DNA of 64,000 nucleotides from Viscum album (Eukaryota; Streptophyta; Magnoliopsida; Santalales; Viscaceae), in NCBI GenBank assembly GCA_963277665.1, contig OY728136.1, positions 806,893,123 to 806,957,122 on the forward strand. Reading direction: 5' to 3'. Of the stretch, positions 13,395 to 25,245 are shown piece after piece; the stretch's first letter is position 1; every line of letters begins with the position of its first letter. The translations under genes and the position numbers were made by a program. Below the pieces are notes generated by a model. That model saw nothing but the letters and a program-made list of their open reading frames with translations. It was not told where the DNA came from and searched no databases.

Positions 13395-14200
13395 GAATGT
13401 TCAAATATATGATGTACATATTGTGAAAAAATATGTTGATGTGTTTTCAGAGGATTTAACTGGACATCCTCTATAACCATAAATTGTGTTTTCCATTGAC
13501 TTAATTCTTGTTTTAAGGACCATATCTAAGGCCCCATATAGAATGGACATAGTGGAATTAGTGGAACTAAATATACAAATAGAGAAATGGGTTAATAAGG
13601 GATTTATTATCCCTAGTGTTTCTCAATGGGGATCCCCTATCCTTTTTGTTAGGAAGAATGATAGATCTATGATGTTGTCCATTGACTATAGGGAGATCAA
13701 TGTTATAACAATAAATAAAAAGTATCTCTTACCTTACATTGATGATTTATTTGATCAACTTCATGAAGATCAGCATTTTTCAATGATAGACCATCGATCT
13801 GGATACCATCAGTTGTGCGTGAAGAAGGAAGACATTACAAAGACATCATTTCGAACAAGGTACGAGAATTACAAGTTTATAGTAATACCTTTTGGGATGA
13901 AAATGAACCAAATGACATCATGGATCTAATGAATATAGTTTTCAATGAATATATTGATAACATTGTAGTGGTATTCATAGATGATATCTTATTATACATT
14001 AAAAGCATCAAAGATCATGAAAATTACTTGCGCACTATTCTAAAAACTCTTGAAAGAAACAAATTATATTGGATGTTTAGCAAGTGTGAATTCTGCCAAC
14101 AGAAGATTTGTTTCTTGGCCATATTGTCTCTAAATATGGAATCTATATTGATCCTTCAAAGACAAGAGAAATCCATAAATGGATTACACCGATGAGTATA
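13395..14200 (+). pseudogene. Reverse transcriptase, element E, one frameshift
   Basis: The longest recognisable coding relic in the window. A lead-in reads KYVDVFSEDLTGHP near 13420-13470. The frame 13486-13929 then contains ISKAPYRM, KGFIIPSVSQWGSPILFV, IDYREIN, LPYIDDLFDQL and FSMIDHRSGYHQL. A frameshift near 13910 moves the reading to the frame of 13815-14195, with MDLMN, the catalytic F-I-D-D box at 13974-13985 (YVDD type), DDILLY and FSKCEFC. Order and spacing are typical of plant Ty3 RT, which copies element RNA into cDNA. The upstream part lacks one clear start, as expected in a polyprotein. Confidence 0.9.
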
Positions 14201-14204
14201 ACAT

Positions 14205-14790
14205 AGGTACACAGTTTTATTAGTTTTGCAGGTTATTATCATCGCTTTTTCCAGAATTTTTCTAGATTGGCTAACCCATTAACAAAGCACACACGTAAAG
14301 GGGTTAAATTTTTTTGAAAAAAATATTGTGATGAGTGTTTTGAATAACTGAAGAGAATATTAGTCAATTATCTTATATTGACTCTACCATAGGGGAATGA
14401 TAGGTTTCTTGTTTATATTGATGCTTAAAATAATGTACATGGTTGTGTCTATATGCAAAATGATAGAGTTATTTCCTATGCATTTGGATCGCAAACAATT
14501 CTTGAACCTAACAATTCTACTCGTGATATTTTGTTCGCATCTGTAATCATCGCATTGAAGATATGGATACACTATATATATGGTGAAAATGTGAGATATA
14601 TACCAATCAAAATAGTTTGATGTATATTTTATCACATAAAGAACTCAATATGAGGCAAAAGAGATGGGTCGAGCAACTAAAGGATTATGATTGCATCATA
14701 CACTACAACCCATCGAAGGCACATAAGGTGGCTGATGATTTTTGCAGAAATGATCATGTTGTTTTAAAAAAAATGACAGTTGAATGGGGT
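14205..14790 (+). pseudogene. Connection and RNase H, element E, broken
   Basis: Starts with the RT-RNase H connection (FAGYYHRFFQNFSRLANPLTK, about 14222-14290). The RNase H fold then begins with FLVYIDA near 14410 and continues with RVISYAFGSQ and STRDILFA. A frameshift near 14600 leads into SHKELNMRQKRWVEQLKDYD, followed by HKVADDFCRNDH near 14722-14757, which corresponds to the conserved ADALSR end. It removes the RNA strand during cDNA synthesis. Stops and the frameshift make it inactive. Confidence 0.8.
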
Positions 14791-14879
14791 CCTATGTTCA
14801 TTAATCTAGTAAAAATTTATATGAGAATAATAATGGAAGGTGAAACATTTATACGTTTTTAGTTGCTTTCTATAAAATA

Positions 14880-15975
14880 TTTACCAGAAAGGATATAATG
14901 TTTTATAGCTGATGATGAGGAGTTTCTAAAGAATATTAAAGCTATAAATCATAGGAAACTGATCGACATCATATATGAAGATGTGATTTTGAAATTTGTG
15001 AAGAGACTTTATGTTCCTGAAATTCATGATATAAAAAGGGAATTAATGTATGATGCCCATAGCTCCAATTTCTCTATACACCCTAGTAGCACTAAATTGT
15101 ATAGATACTTGAAGGAACATTATTTTTGGGACAACATGAAGAGGTAGATTTTTCACTATGTGTCATGTTGTATGGTTGTTCAATAAGTGAATGCTGGAAG
15201 GAAATATACTGTATGATTCACCCAACCTCTTCCCATACCTGATTTTAAATGGTATGATATTACAATTGAATTTTTCATGGGGATACTAAATACTCCTAGA
15301 AGGAATGACACAATATGGGCCATTATTGATCGTCTTATCAAGTTAGGACATATTCTTGATAAAAGAGAATATTTTCCACTTTAGTGTTTAACAATAAAAT
15401 ATATTAATGAATGTGTAAGACATCATGGTGTACCCCTATTGATTTTTTTGAACGTGCTCCCCATTTTACATCAAGGATATAGAAACATATTCAGAAATAC
15501 CTAGATACAGAACATTGTTTTAGCAATGCCTACCATGATCAAACTAATGGACAATCAAATTGTACTCTTCAAACCGTATAAGCCATGTTGAGATCTTGAT
15601 CACATGACTTTCGAATTATGTGGGATAAATATTTTCCTCTGGTAGAATTATCCTATAACAATATCTTCCATCCAAGTATTCAGATGGCCCCATATCAACC
15701 ATTATTTGTAAATATATGTCTCACACCACCTTGTTGTGATGATGTTTGTGATTGAAAAATTAAAGGCCTATAACGTGATGAGGAAACAATGGAAATGGGC
15801 AGGATTATCCAAACCCAAATAAAATCTACTCAATGTAGGAAAAAGAGCTATGACAATAACCAAATGGATGATTCAGAATTTCATGTATGAGATCTTGTTT
15901 TTTTGATGGTATATCTAAAGAAGGGTGATATAAAATTCGATAAGAAAAGGAAAATTATGTCCCACGTACATCCGA
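14880..15975 (+). pseudogene. Integrase, element E, broken
   Basis: The zinc-binding N-terminus is visible at about 15000-15190: RLYVPEIHDIKREL, AHSSNFSIHPSSTKLYR, then a run ending in Cys residues. The catalytic core follows: PLPIPDFKWYDITIEF near 15225-15270, IWAIIDRLIK near 15317-15345, HGVPLL near 15427, and in another frame QTNGQSNCT near 15537-15565. The usual catalytic Glu after GQS is Asn here, and the second Asp is not readable. The C-terminal part shows KKSYDNN and KKGDIKFDKKRKIM near 15840-15957 (GPY/F-type region). The domain order is intact, but stops and shifts prevent function. Confidence 0.8.
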
Positions 15976-16049
15976 CGATTCTGAATTCTATAATTAATTA
16001 GAATTGTATATTACCGTTTAGCAATGCTGGCAAGTCTCTCCAATGTACA

Positions 16050-16335
16050 TAATGTATCCACGTCTCAATATTGAGAAAATACATGCCATACCCAAAGCAT
16101 GTACTCACCTATGAAGAAATAGAAATGTAACCCGATCTATCATATTGAGAAGTGCCTATTAGAATTCAAGAGATCATAGAACAAGTGTGGAGAAATCAGA
16201 TGACTCGTCCGGTATATGTTCTAATGAGAAATCTATGATGGAAGAGGCAGCATGGGATTTCGAGGAACTTATGATAAAGAACAACCCCAATATTTTTACA
16301 TATTGGTATTTTTGAAATATTGTGGATGAGTGTTT
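16050..16335 (+). pseudogene. Integrase tail with chromodomain-like end, element E
   Basis: In changing frames the sequence reads YRLAMLASLSNVHNVS near 16015-16065, KYMPYPKHVLTYEEIEM near 16075-16125, PIRIQEIIEQVWRNQMT, and MEEAAWDFEELMIKNNPNIF near 16240-16300. This is the end of plant chromovirus integrase, where VLW...EATWE...M...P.LF belongs to a C-terminal chromodomain thought to steer integration to heterochromatin. It is strongly decayed, and the chromodomain call rests on the last motif. Confidence 0.6.
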
Positions 16336-16345
16336 TTGAAGGGGA
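16336..16345 (+). promoter_or_regulatory. Polypurine tract, element E
   Basis: A short purine run (TGAAGGGGA) directly before the 3' LTR. It has the position expected of the plus-strand primer. Confidence 0.6.
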
Positions 16346-17554
16346 TATGAATCTTTCATCCCAAGATTCCATGATATACACCTCTTTGAATATTAAAATA
16401 GCTTGTGTTGTATGCAATTTCTAGTTTGAACACACCACGACCAATCAAATTAGTCGTTATGAATAGTATTACCCACTTCTTGAAATTTTATAAATTTTAT
16501 TATTCAAATTGGAAATAATTTTTGGATTTTTAATATTAAAATTATCTTAGGTTAAATTTTTGTCACATTTTTGATAACCTTCATATTTTTATGAATACTG
16601 AAAAATACTTAATTTTAATTAAAAACAAATATTTTAATCTAGGAAAATTATAGTGTTAAAATATAAATTTGAGAGGTTTTAAAGTATCATTAGATTTTAT
16701 TTTTATTATATAAAATATCGTAGTTCATTGGATGTAATTTCACATTTAAATTGTTCATAAACACTTGTCAATCTTTTTAATGTTTTTATTTCTTAAAAAC
16801 CCAATTTTTGGTTTTGACAACGGGAATTAATTTTAAATTAATTTCTACAAATTTTGTTTTTTGAATTAGAAAAAATGGATTCCATATATAGAATCAGTAG
16901 GTCCAAATAGTTTAAATAGGTATGTTTTATTTTGAGACATTATGAATAATTATTTTGGTAAATATTTTATTCACCGTGTTTAAAGGTTAAATCCAGTAAA
17001 TAAGGGTAAAATATAAGATTATAATAATATTAATTTACACTAAAATGTGTCTTAAACCAATTTACTAATACATGTCCAACCATGCCCATCCATGGGTCGA
17101 TTTTGGGACCCCATGGAGCCATTTTGGAGTGATAATGACCCTATATATTATTTAATTTATAATAAAGAAATAAATGACATAAATATATATCTTTTAGTAA
17201 AACAATTTTTACATGAGGGTATATAAGTTATCTCTTCGACTATAAATAATAATTTAAAAACGAAAAAAAATTCATAGATTGTGGTTTTTTTTATAATTAT
17301 TAGACAATAAAGAAATAAAATTATTTATGACGCAATAATGATGAAGTCTTTACCTCATTAATGAATGATTTAAATAAATGAGATTATAAAAATTAAAACA
17401 ATATCCAAAACATTTAAAATTATTATTTGATGATTTTTTTCGAACATAAATAATATTATCTTCGACTTGAATGAGTTTTTTAACTTTAGAAATTGAAAAT
17501 AATTTTATAAAAAAATAATATTTTAAAACATTTCTAAAGAGCCCGACTCCCCCT

Positions 17555-17563
17555 TATATAAAT
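17555..17563 (+). promoter_or_regulatory. TATA box, element E 3' LTR
   Basis: TATATAAAT preceded by a C-rich stretch (CGACTCCCCC). The 5' LTR has ATTATAAAAT at the matching place (8924-8933), also after a C-rich run. Transcription would start about 30 bases downstream, which puts U3 at about 1.2 kb and leaves more than 2 kb of R-U5. Confidence 0.6.
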
Positions 17564-17889
17564 CCATATACTCTAACCCATTTCAAACACCTATCAATCC
17601 AATTTCCTCATCTAACCTTTATCCAATTAATGTCTCTACATCCCTATATTCCTCATAGAATCATTAAATTATGAATAAGTCACTTCATGTAATCCTTTTG
17701 GTCATTCCAAAAGAGTTACCCGATTTAAAGCTAACGTCACCTCATAAGTTATTTTCATTTATTTTACTTCTACCCCATAAAATCTCTTTATTCCTTTATT
17801 TTAAAACAAAACCAGTATCCCAAATATACATGTTTCTTTATGATAAATATTTGAGCTACACATAAACTCACCTCTATCTAATGGGTACA

Positions 17890-18325
17890 GAACATAATTT
17901 TTCTGTGGATGGTGAACTACATCCTCATGAAATGATGATTGTTCAATCGTCTACTACCATCTCTTATGGTGGCCATTATGATGGAACATAATTATTTATG
18001 ATATTTATTAGATTTTTTTATATATAATCTTATTTAGTTCTTTATTATAACAAATATTTATTCTTTTAAAGTTGTATATATTCGATAATTTCATTTGAGA
18101 AAGAGCAGACTACCATCCCCACAATGGTATATGATTCATTCATACCATACATGGAACATATAAAGGATGGTAGTAATCATCATCTGTAATATATTTAAAA
18201 TATTAAATTATACAATAATAATAATATTCCTATGTATCAGTTGGTATTCATTTTTTTCAATAAAAAAATTAAATGGAAGTACCGTTCATGAGTACGAACA
18301 GATTACCATCTCCATTAACGTGATG
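17890..18325 (+). repeat. LTR hairpin array (element E 3' LTR)
   Basis: Three units at about 17900, 18085 and 18275, matching 9270-9715. Words kept include CTACATCCTCATGAAATGATGA, GACTACCATCCCCACA and CCGTTCATGAGTACGAACAG. Pairing is partly lost. Confidence 0.5.
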
Positions 18326-19964
18326 AGATTCATTCACCATCATAACAATCCAAGTATAATTTTAATTTTATTATTAAAAATATTATTTAAAAACTTAATA
18401 TCATTCTGGATATTAATCAAATACATCTTATCCATAACAAACCTGACTTACATAACAAAACATATAAATGAAAACGAATTAGTTAACACTCGGAACAATG
18501 ATACAACTAAAATATTATTAACAAAGAAATATTATAAGATCATATATGATATTATGTTTAAATATGTAGTTATTTTATAATTTAAAAAAAATGAATTATC
18601 TATAATACAAGAGGATGATTTTCCATCGACTATAGAAATTTACAATGTAAGGGTTAATATTTCGATCTCTTTACTTATACGAAGTTTTTAATATGTATGT
18701 ATATAATGGGACCTATTTATCATCCACATCTATGTTTTATTAAAAATTTATTTAAAAATATTGTTTACTATTCACTATACTATGGGAAAAAGTTATTTAT
18801 ACCTTATTTGACCTTATATGTATTGAAAATAATCTTCCTGTTTTTTTCTAAACAAGGTACTTTATAAACATTTCGACAAAATTATGGTAATAATGTATTT
18901 TTTAACTTATATGGCGGGTGCGGCTATTTTCTTCCATTATAACATCATCGAAGCATTCCTTAAAAGATTATAAGAATATTTTACAAATAAATGTTTCATA
19001 TTATAATTATATGACTCTTAAATGATTTCAAAATAAAAATAGTTATTTCTCTCAAAATACATTGGATTTGATCTATATTAACATTCTTTTATAAATTTTA
19101 CACTTGTTTGAAGTTGATTTTTTATGATAACAATATTCCATATTGTACTTAAGGTTTTGTGATATGTTTGACTATGGATGTGTTATTTTTATACCATTCA
19201 TATTTTATGGTTAAATTATTGACATTTCGTATGCTAGTTTAAATACGAATCTTCATGTCATGTTTCAACCTTTTCATATGTGGAATTTATTGAAGTTAGT
19301 AAGAGACGGGTGGAGCCTGCTATAGATCGTCGGTACATCGGTAGGTCTCAGGAGACAATTACATGTGGAATTTGTTGAGGAATTTTCCAATTTTATATAT
19401 GGTTTTGGTCGACTCCTTATTCATTTTTAGACGTCTTTGTCAAGGCCTTGACAAAATGTTTCAGAATGTCCCACAATATACATTCCCTCATTATAAATAT
19501 AATTTTTATGGTTCATGTGGTTATTCTACTAGTTGAATACCCATGAATATGTTTCTATTATGGAATTATTTACTCTGTTTATATTCCAGCCATAAAGTGT
19601 ACATGTTTATTATTTTTAAAGGCATGTGTTATCAATTATTCACCATACCTAAAGTTTATGTTATCATCCACTGTATTTCTTACTCTTATTGAGCATTTGA
19701 CCTCACACATTTGTTATGATTCATTTTACCAGGTATGAAGAAGTTAGTTATGAGTGGATTGAAGGCATAATCTATGAATCTAGGATGATTCTAATGGAAT
19801 AAATTAGTGTTTTATATTATTTCATGTTCTAACTTTGAACTAATGTGTGTATCTTGTTTCCAATAATACTAAATTTATCAGTCTTTCGGGACATGATTCC
19901 TTGTATCATGCCAATGTTATGTAATAATGTACCAAATATGGGAAACTGAGGTCGGGCATTGTAG

Positions 19965-20749
19965 TAATGAATTGGGAGAGGTGATGGCCTTTTATGGGTG
20001 GGGTAAAGTACTAACATGGAATTTTTGGAAATGGTTTAGGTGTACACATGTACTTATGTTAGCGGTCTAGTCCTTTAAAAATCCTATTTTTTTCATTAAT
20101 AATTATTATTAATTTTATTCACATTCACCAATTTTTTTGGTCAAAACATATGTTGACCACCTTATTCATTATAAATTATTCCAATTACATATATTTAATC
20201 CATTTTAAAAATTTCCAACCATATATGTAATAAAAATTCATCTAAAATTCATCGCACAAGTGGGACAACAATATATGTTTTTGATGTAAAAGTTTCCGAA
20301 ATATTGATATGTTATTAATGTCAATTTCAAAGTTAAATTGAACCCAATCACCTATATTTTATTAATTGAGAAAAATACAATCTAATTAAACATTAAATAC
20401 ATTACGAAACATAATTTATAATTATAAATAATGTAGAACAAAAATTATATTAGAACTAAAATTCATTATTTTAACTCTATTAAAAATGTTATTTTTCTGA
20501 AAAAATATTATATTTTTACCCTAACCTAATTTTTATATTTTGAAATCTTAGAAGATGTTATTTTTGAAAAATTAAATCAATTAAATTGTTAAAATTCAAA
20601 TTTAAAATATGTAATCCATTAAAATATGGTAATATTACCTTTATAAAAAAATAATGGGTTTTATGTGTAGAATCATATTTCTTCTTATATTATGCCTATA
20701 AAATGTAATGGATAAATATAAAAAATATTTGATTTTGTATATAACATAT
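19965..20749 (-). mobile_element. Element A, 5' LTR, segment 2 of 3
   Basis: Resumes element A after E and aligns with about 1600-2460 of the A 3' LTR. It is cut at 20749 by element F. The minus strand carries CATAAAAGG at about 19987-19995, the A LTR TATA-like box, so E landed within a few tens of bases of the predicted transcription start. The last five bases (20745-20749, CATAT) are the left copy of the F target duplication. Confidence 0.75.
20745..20749. repeat. Target-site duplication of F, left copy (CATAT)
   Basis: CATAT here and at 31318-31322 flanks element F exactly. The uninterrupted A LTR at about 2465-2475 carries the single-copy target (AACATATATATTTC), as expected for an empty site. 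Confidence 0.8.
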
Positions 20750-23330
20750 TATCAAGATCAGTCCCCTAGGGCCCGTGTCGTGACTACCCAAAGCCCGCCT
20801 TCCATAGGCCAGCTGCTGGTGACTAGAATCGAAATGCCTTTTCCCTTCAACCATGAAGGCATTGCCTTTATCACCTGTAAACACACACAACAAATAACAC
20901 AGGGAGATAAGAAAACAAGTAAACTGCATAGTAAAAAGAGTGTGTACAGTAAGAAAAAGAATCCAGAATGCAAGCCCATCTGGAAAGTACATGAAGACTA
21001 AAAAGTACAAGTAAACTGAAATAGCTCCTATAAACACCACCCAAGGATCATACCTGAACGGTAGGTACATCTATTGAATGGTCATCTCTACGGTAAGCCT
21101 CGTCTAATTTCCACTTCCTAGTTATCTCATGTCTAGGTACTCTCTTCCTCAGCCACAGATGTCAGTCATCTGCACCAATCACAACTAGGTGCAGGCGTAG
21201 CCCGTGTATGGGTGAGTATAACGATATCCAGTTTGGACCCCGAGCTAGCAAAGGTCTCTCAAAATCCACAAAGGTTAGACTACAAGGAATGGAAACAACA
21301 TTCAACCCTACTTAGTTATATGACCATACATATACCTTAGTTATCAAGTATGCCGATCTCATTAATGAGGAAACACAATGCCTATCTCATTAGCTTAATG
21401 CTCAACTGTTCCACGAAGGAAAGAATACTACTAAGCTAACACCACAAATGTAAGTACCACAAAGGTAATGCCACACTGAATAATACCACAAAGGTATCAC
21501 CACGATGAAAGGTGCAACATAGGTATTCCACACATAAGAATATCCAAACGGATTCACCATAAAGGAAAGGATCCATCTCACTCCAGGTATAACATATGTT
21601 CAGTAGTAAGGATGATTAGATGTAACTACTGAATCATATTAATATATTATAAGGTATACCCATGTAGTATCCTAAATCATCAGAATCACATGGAAACCTA
21701 GTACATCATCAGAACCACATAAGACCCTAGAGTAGTCCAGCATGGATTCATAAAGAGGATTAATGTGGGACCCTCAATCACAAACCCACGAAGGATCCCA
21801 AAGCACAGACCCACATAGGATCCCTTTCTCATGTAACACACAGCTACAGGGTTCCCAAATTATGCTCACTTGATTCTGGGAAGATATGCTCATTAAGACG
21901 TAGGTTGATACTCCAAATGAAACAAATTCCCATGAAGATGTATCACAAAGGACCGATATGTAAATGGGGTCTCAACTCAACAAGTGGTGTGTCACTCAGA
22001 CATCTGGTCTGTATGTTAATGGCCATCTAGTCCCGAGGGCTCGGTTAGATTTGTGCATGATCTAACTCATCCGTACCCCAAATTTATTTTTTACACAAGT
22101 GGGTTATACCAAAAGGACCATCTCAATCTAGGTTTTCCGGTGATGCAGATGGGTCTTCATATTGACACAGTATGAGGGATATATGTCGAATACAATATCC
22201 CTCAATAATAATAATAATTATTATTATTATAATAATATTGAGTGTTTCGTGATCCCAAGCCATGAACTAGAATTTAATATTCAACATCAGACATAAATTG
22301 AACATCATAATGACAGGATCACGTCACCATATATGGTAAGTAAATCGGACGTCATAGGAAAGAGTTATGTTGGGTATAAGATTTAATAATAATATATTAT
22401 TATTATTATTTGAGTGTTTTACGTACCCAATCCAAAAACCAAAAAAAATAAATACAATATTGGACTCATACTTTCTGTCTCAATGTCATGGCCTTACTGC
22501 CGCTGACGGTTCATGAAACTGAGGTCTCACAGATATGTTACGGCCGAAATATGGTTTTACAACCAAAAATAATTACAACATTATTTATATTATTCTTTTA
22601 TTATTTTTTTCCTTATAAACAATCATATTTTAGATTCACTCACAAGGGTAGTGCATACCCCTTATTCAAAATATTTCCCTTTTAATTTATTTATATTTTT
22701 AATTCATTTCTTTTCAACTATTTATCTCTCCAATTAACTCTTAATTCCCCACAATTCTCATGCACTGTTCTAGCAAGAAATCAAGGTCGCTACATCTCAT
22801 GCAACTCTAACTGCTAGATTCCTCTACCCATCTAGAACCACTATCGCACCACTAATCTCGCCCGGAGCTACGCCTCAAAGACCTCCCAAAATTGAACTTC
22901 CACATTGCCCCTTCGGAGGCACACTGCATCTTCATTCTAAACCCAAAAATATATCGATAGCATATTTTGGATCCTCGGGTCGAGGGCTCCACATCCATAT
23001 GTCGCGCATAACAAAATATTGTGATTCCAAACCAATACATATTTGGCCACCTCCTTCCATGATCCATTGAGGCTTCCTTCCAAGCTCGAAAAAATAAACG
23101 ATCACATATTTTTGATCCTTTTATTGAGGGATTCACTTCCATATATCACACTCAACAAAACTCCAAGTTTCCATCACTAATAAATATTAGGCGTTGAAGA
23201 ATGGATGAAAAACCCATGAAGAACAAAAAAGAAAGAGGAGCATGGTTTTTGTGTGGGATGATGTCCATGTTTGTTTGTCAATCATCATTGTGATTTTAGG
23301 ATATGATGATTTAACTAAAAAATTCAGACA

Positions 23331-23340
23331 TATATAAAAA
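23331..23340 (+). promoter_or_regulatory. TATA-like element in F LTR
   Basis: TATATAAAAA followed by CCCC and a conserved block, present in both F LTRs (second copy 30054-30063). On the plus strand it is a good TATA box but antisense to the element. The minus strand reads TTTTTATATA, which could also serve. Direction is unresolved. Confidence 0.35.
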
Positions 23341-23874
23341 CCCCTACCTCGATTGTCTGATTAAGGTGGCGTGAGGAAGAAGACGAAGTCGATGAGATGG
23401 TGAATTTGGAATTCATTTCTCCAGCATGATGATTCTAATTTGGGCTCAAGCACCATCCTCGTTATCTGATTCCGAAGGATTCTCTTCATTGAAGAGTTTT
23501 ATTCATTGGAGAAGAAGATCCTCTAAATGCTCTCCCCAATTATCCTGTTTCCATCACTTTCCCCAAACTCAAGAAAAAAGTGGACCCACCTTATTAAATA
23601 ATGTTTATTAATTTAACAAGTTATGTTGGATCATTATGTAAATTGAGTATGGCACATAAACTGCAGGAATACCAAGGGTTTCCCTCAAATTATTTGGGAG
23701 TTTGGTGGTCCCCACCAGCCAACATTCAAAATGGTTGTTTGAAATACAATAAATAAAAAGTTATTTTTTATTTTTTTTCTTCTCCCAAAAATATCTGAAA
23801 AAATAACATCCACCCTCGGCCCTCTATTGTCATGGTGAGGGTCTCTTTAATTGAATATCCTCTCTATTAGTTCA

Positions 23875-24430
23875 ATGGTGTCCTCAGATTTCAATTCTGA
23901 GTATCAGTTTAAAAGTTACAAATGCCACACGCGCGTTTACTAAACGTACCAGAAACAATGTTCAGAAAATAATTAACGGTCACCCTCGACCTGCACCGGT
24001 AACGGTTAAGCTCTTCCCAAGTGAATCATGCCCCAAAAAACCCAATGGTAATCTCATATTTCCATTATGACTTACCGTTTAAAAGTTATAGATTTTACAA
24101 TAAAATAATTCTCACTTAATTATTTTATTTACAGCCAAAAACCGACTTTCGTTAGTGGAAATTGCCGACCAATGTTAGTATCTAATTAAATAATGAATTC
24201 ACTCACATGTTCATCGGTGGTATCAGATTTTCAATCTGAGATACCGTTTTTGAGTTATAAGCATTTAAAAAATAAAATAAGATATATAATTATATTGTTT
24301 ACAGTTATGTCGTTATGGGGTTTTCTAACAGGAGGCCCATGATGACTATACTTCTGTCATGCCTAGGGTAAACCCACCATCTTGAATGCAAAGGGCCCCT
24401 AAGATTTATTATCTTAGTTATAATTTAAGA
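23875..24430 (-). repeat. Tandem about 170-bp units with small dyads, F 3' LTR
   Basis: Units near 23879, 24045, 24219 and 24395 share a word of the type TCAGATTTTCAATCTGA followed by ACCGTTTAAAAGTTA. The first and third contain a dyad (TCAGATT and AATCTGA around 24228). Four matching units lie in the other LTR near 30592, 30765, 30935 and 31109. Confidence 0.55.
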
Positions 24431-24602
24431 GTCATTCATCTCTTTCAAGAAAACTGCTTACCCACGCTAATTAAAACTCAACCAAACTTTGATGGATCAT
24501 TCTGGGCACTCTGGGTCATAGAATTGTGCACCATCAAATTTTTTTGTCTCGAAATAATTGCATATAATTAAAAAAATTATACGGAATTTTTGGGACATTA
24601 CA

Positions 24603-24622
24603 TTCTCTACCCTATAGGGATT
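24603..24622 (-). promoter_or_regulatory. Polypurine tract region, element F
   Basis: The minus strand reads AGGGTAGAGAA directly before the LTR start TGTAATG. The position and purine bias fit the plus-strand primer. Confidence 0.6.
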
Positions 24623-24819
24623 TACATCCCCGAAAGCCACAAAAAATGAAAACCAACCAAAGAGGTTACTAAGTACGAATCTAATTTTCCCACTACCACG
24701 TTCTCTCTTGGAGGTTCATGTGATGCCATCATACATGCACCAAAGACATCGATCGACCATGAATGACTCTCTCATGTTGATCATCAATCTACACTAGAAC
24801 CACTATAAATGATTCCCTA

Positions 24820-25245
24820 TTTTTCTATGTCCATCTCAACGTGGTTGATGAAGTGAGGTGGGTCATGCACGTATCTCCTCAGCTCGGATATGTGGAAGAC
24901 ATCGCTCACCCTCTCTAACTACAGTGGAAGATCCAAGTGGTTTGCAATCTCTCCTATGCTCCAATGGATCAGAAAAGGATCGATATACATCGATGATAAC
25001 TTTCACCCTCAGACAAATCTTAGAAAACCTATTCAAGGTGAGACTCGTATGTATACATGATCTTCCTCCTCCTGTCGGCATAAGACTTCTTCCATCTCTA
25101 AGCAATTTTAACGTGCTTATAAGTGAGGCATCAGGCTACAAAATCATCCACTACTTTTTTCATCCATGGCCATGAGTACTGATGCTGAAGGTCCTAGTAC
25201 ATATTCAACACAACAAAATCTACCACCAAATGGGACATATATAAC
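24820..25245 (-). pseudogene. Integrase relic of F with catalytic core deleted
   Basis: Read on the minus strand from 25245 down. NMY-stop-DLQ, then YSWPWMKKVVDDFVA and CLTYKHVKIA at about 25100-25180 correspond to the HHCC zinc domain. At about 25098 this joins directly to WKKSYADRRRKIMY, normally found after the catalytic core. The C-terminal part follows: GEIANHLDLPL, LERVSDVFHISELRRYV, HDPPHF (about 24845-24950). The D-D-E core of about 150 or more residues is absent between 25095 and 25104. The plus-strand frame at 24858-25175 is a shadow. It cannot catalyse integration. Confidence 0.8.

Larger units (their letters stand above)
7717..19964 (+). mobile_element. Element E: full-length decayed Ty3/gypsy chromovirus-like element
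   Basis: A complete 12.2-kb element: LTR 7717-11344, PBS, gag, PR, RT, RNase H, IN with chromodomain-like tail, PPT, LTR 16346-19964. The domain order is that of Ty3/gypsy. The two LTRs align over their full length at an offset of about 8.62 kb but are strongly diverged, and the coding region carries many stops and frameshifts, so it is an old dead copy. Both edges abut element A LTR sequence that rejoins in the intact A copy near 1500-1650. No clean target-site duplication could be read. Long LTRs and the integrase tail suggest the Tekay/Del group, but the clade is an inference. Confidence 0.85.
16346..19964 (+). mobile_element. Element E 3' LTR
   Basis: Aligns with 7717-11344 from TATGAATCTTTCATCCC (5' copy TGTAAATTTAACACCC) to about GGGCATTGTAG. 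It contains no gene. The 137-codon frame at 18167-18580 is an AT-rich chance frame across the array and is not kept in the other LTR. The end is uncertain by a few bases because the target duplication is not readable. Confidence 0.8.
20750..24602 (-). mobile_element. Element F 3' LTR
   Basis: The LTR start is at the right end, where the minus strand reads TGTAATGTCCCAAAAATTCC after a purine tract. It aligns along its length with 27482-31317. It includes short degenerate tandem words of the type ACCACAAAGGTA at 21440-21560, a (TAA)n/(TTA)n inverted stretch at 22206-22232, and a 145-bp near-duplication at about 22935-23165. Open frames on both strands recur in the two LTRs only because the LTRs are homologous; none shows a known domain. 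Confidence 0.85.

Noticed and set aside
18167..18580. 137-codon open frame on the plus strand
   Set aside because: It lies in the E 3' LTR, is very rich in Ile, Asn and Leu from AT-rich DNA, and is not kept in the other LTR. No domain is seen.
20696..21070. 124-codon minus-strand frame with hydrophobic stretches, resembling a membrane protein
   Set aside because: It crosses the edge of element F into A LTR sequence. A partial counterpart in the other F LTR follows from LTR homology. Hydrophobic runs are expected from T-rich DNA.
22852..23142. 96-codon frame with a repeated GSKICDR/GSKICYR motif, also seen at 29528-29865
   Set aside because: The repeat comes from a 145-bp duplication inside the F LTR, and both copies are LTR sequence. 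No known protein family is recognised and the frame differs between LTRs.
24858..25175. 105-codon plus-strand frame
   Set aside because: It is the antisense shadow of the integrase relic read on the minus strand.
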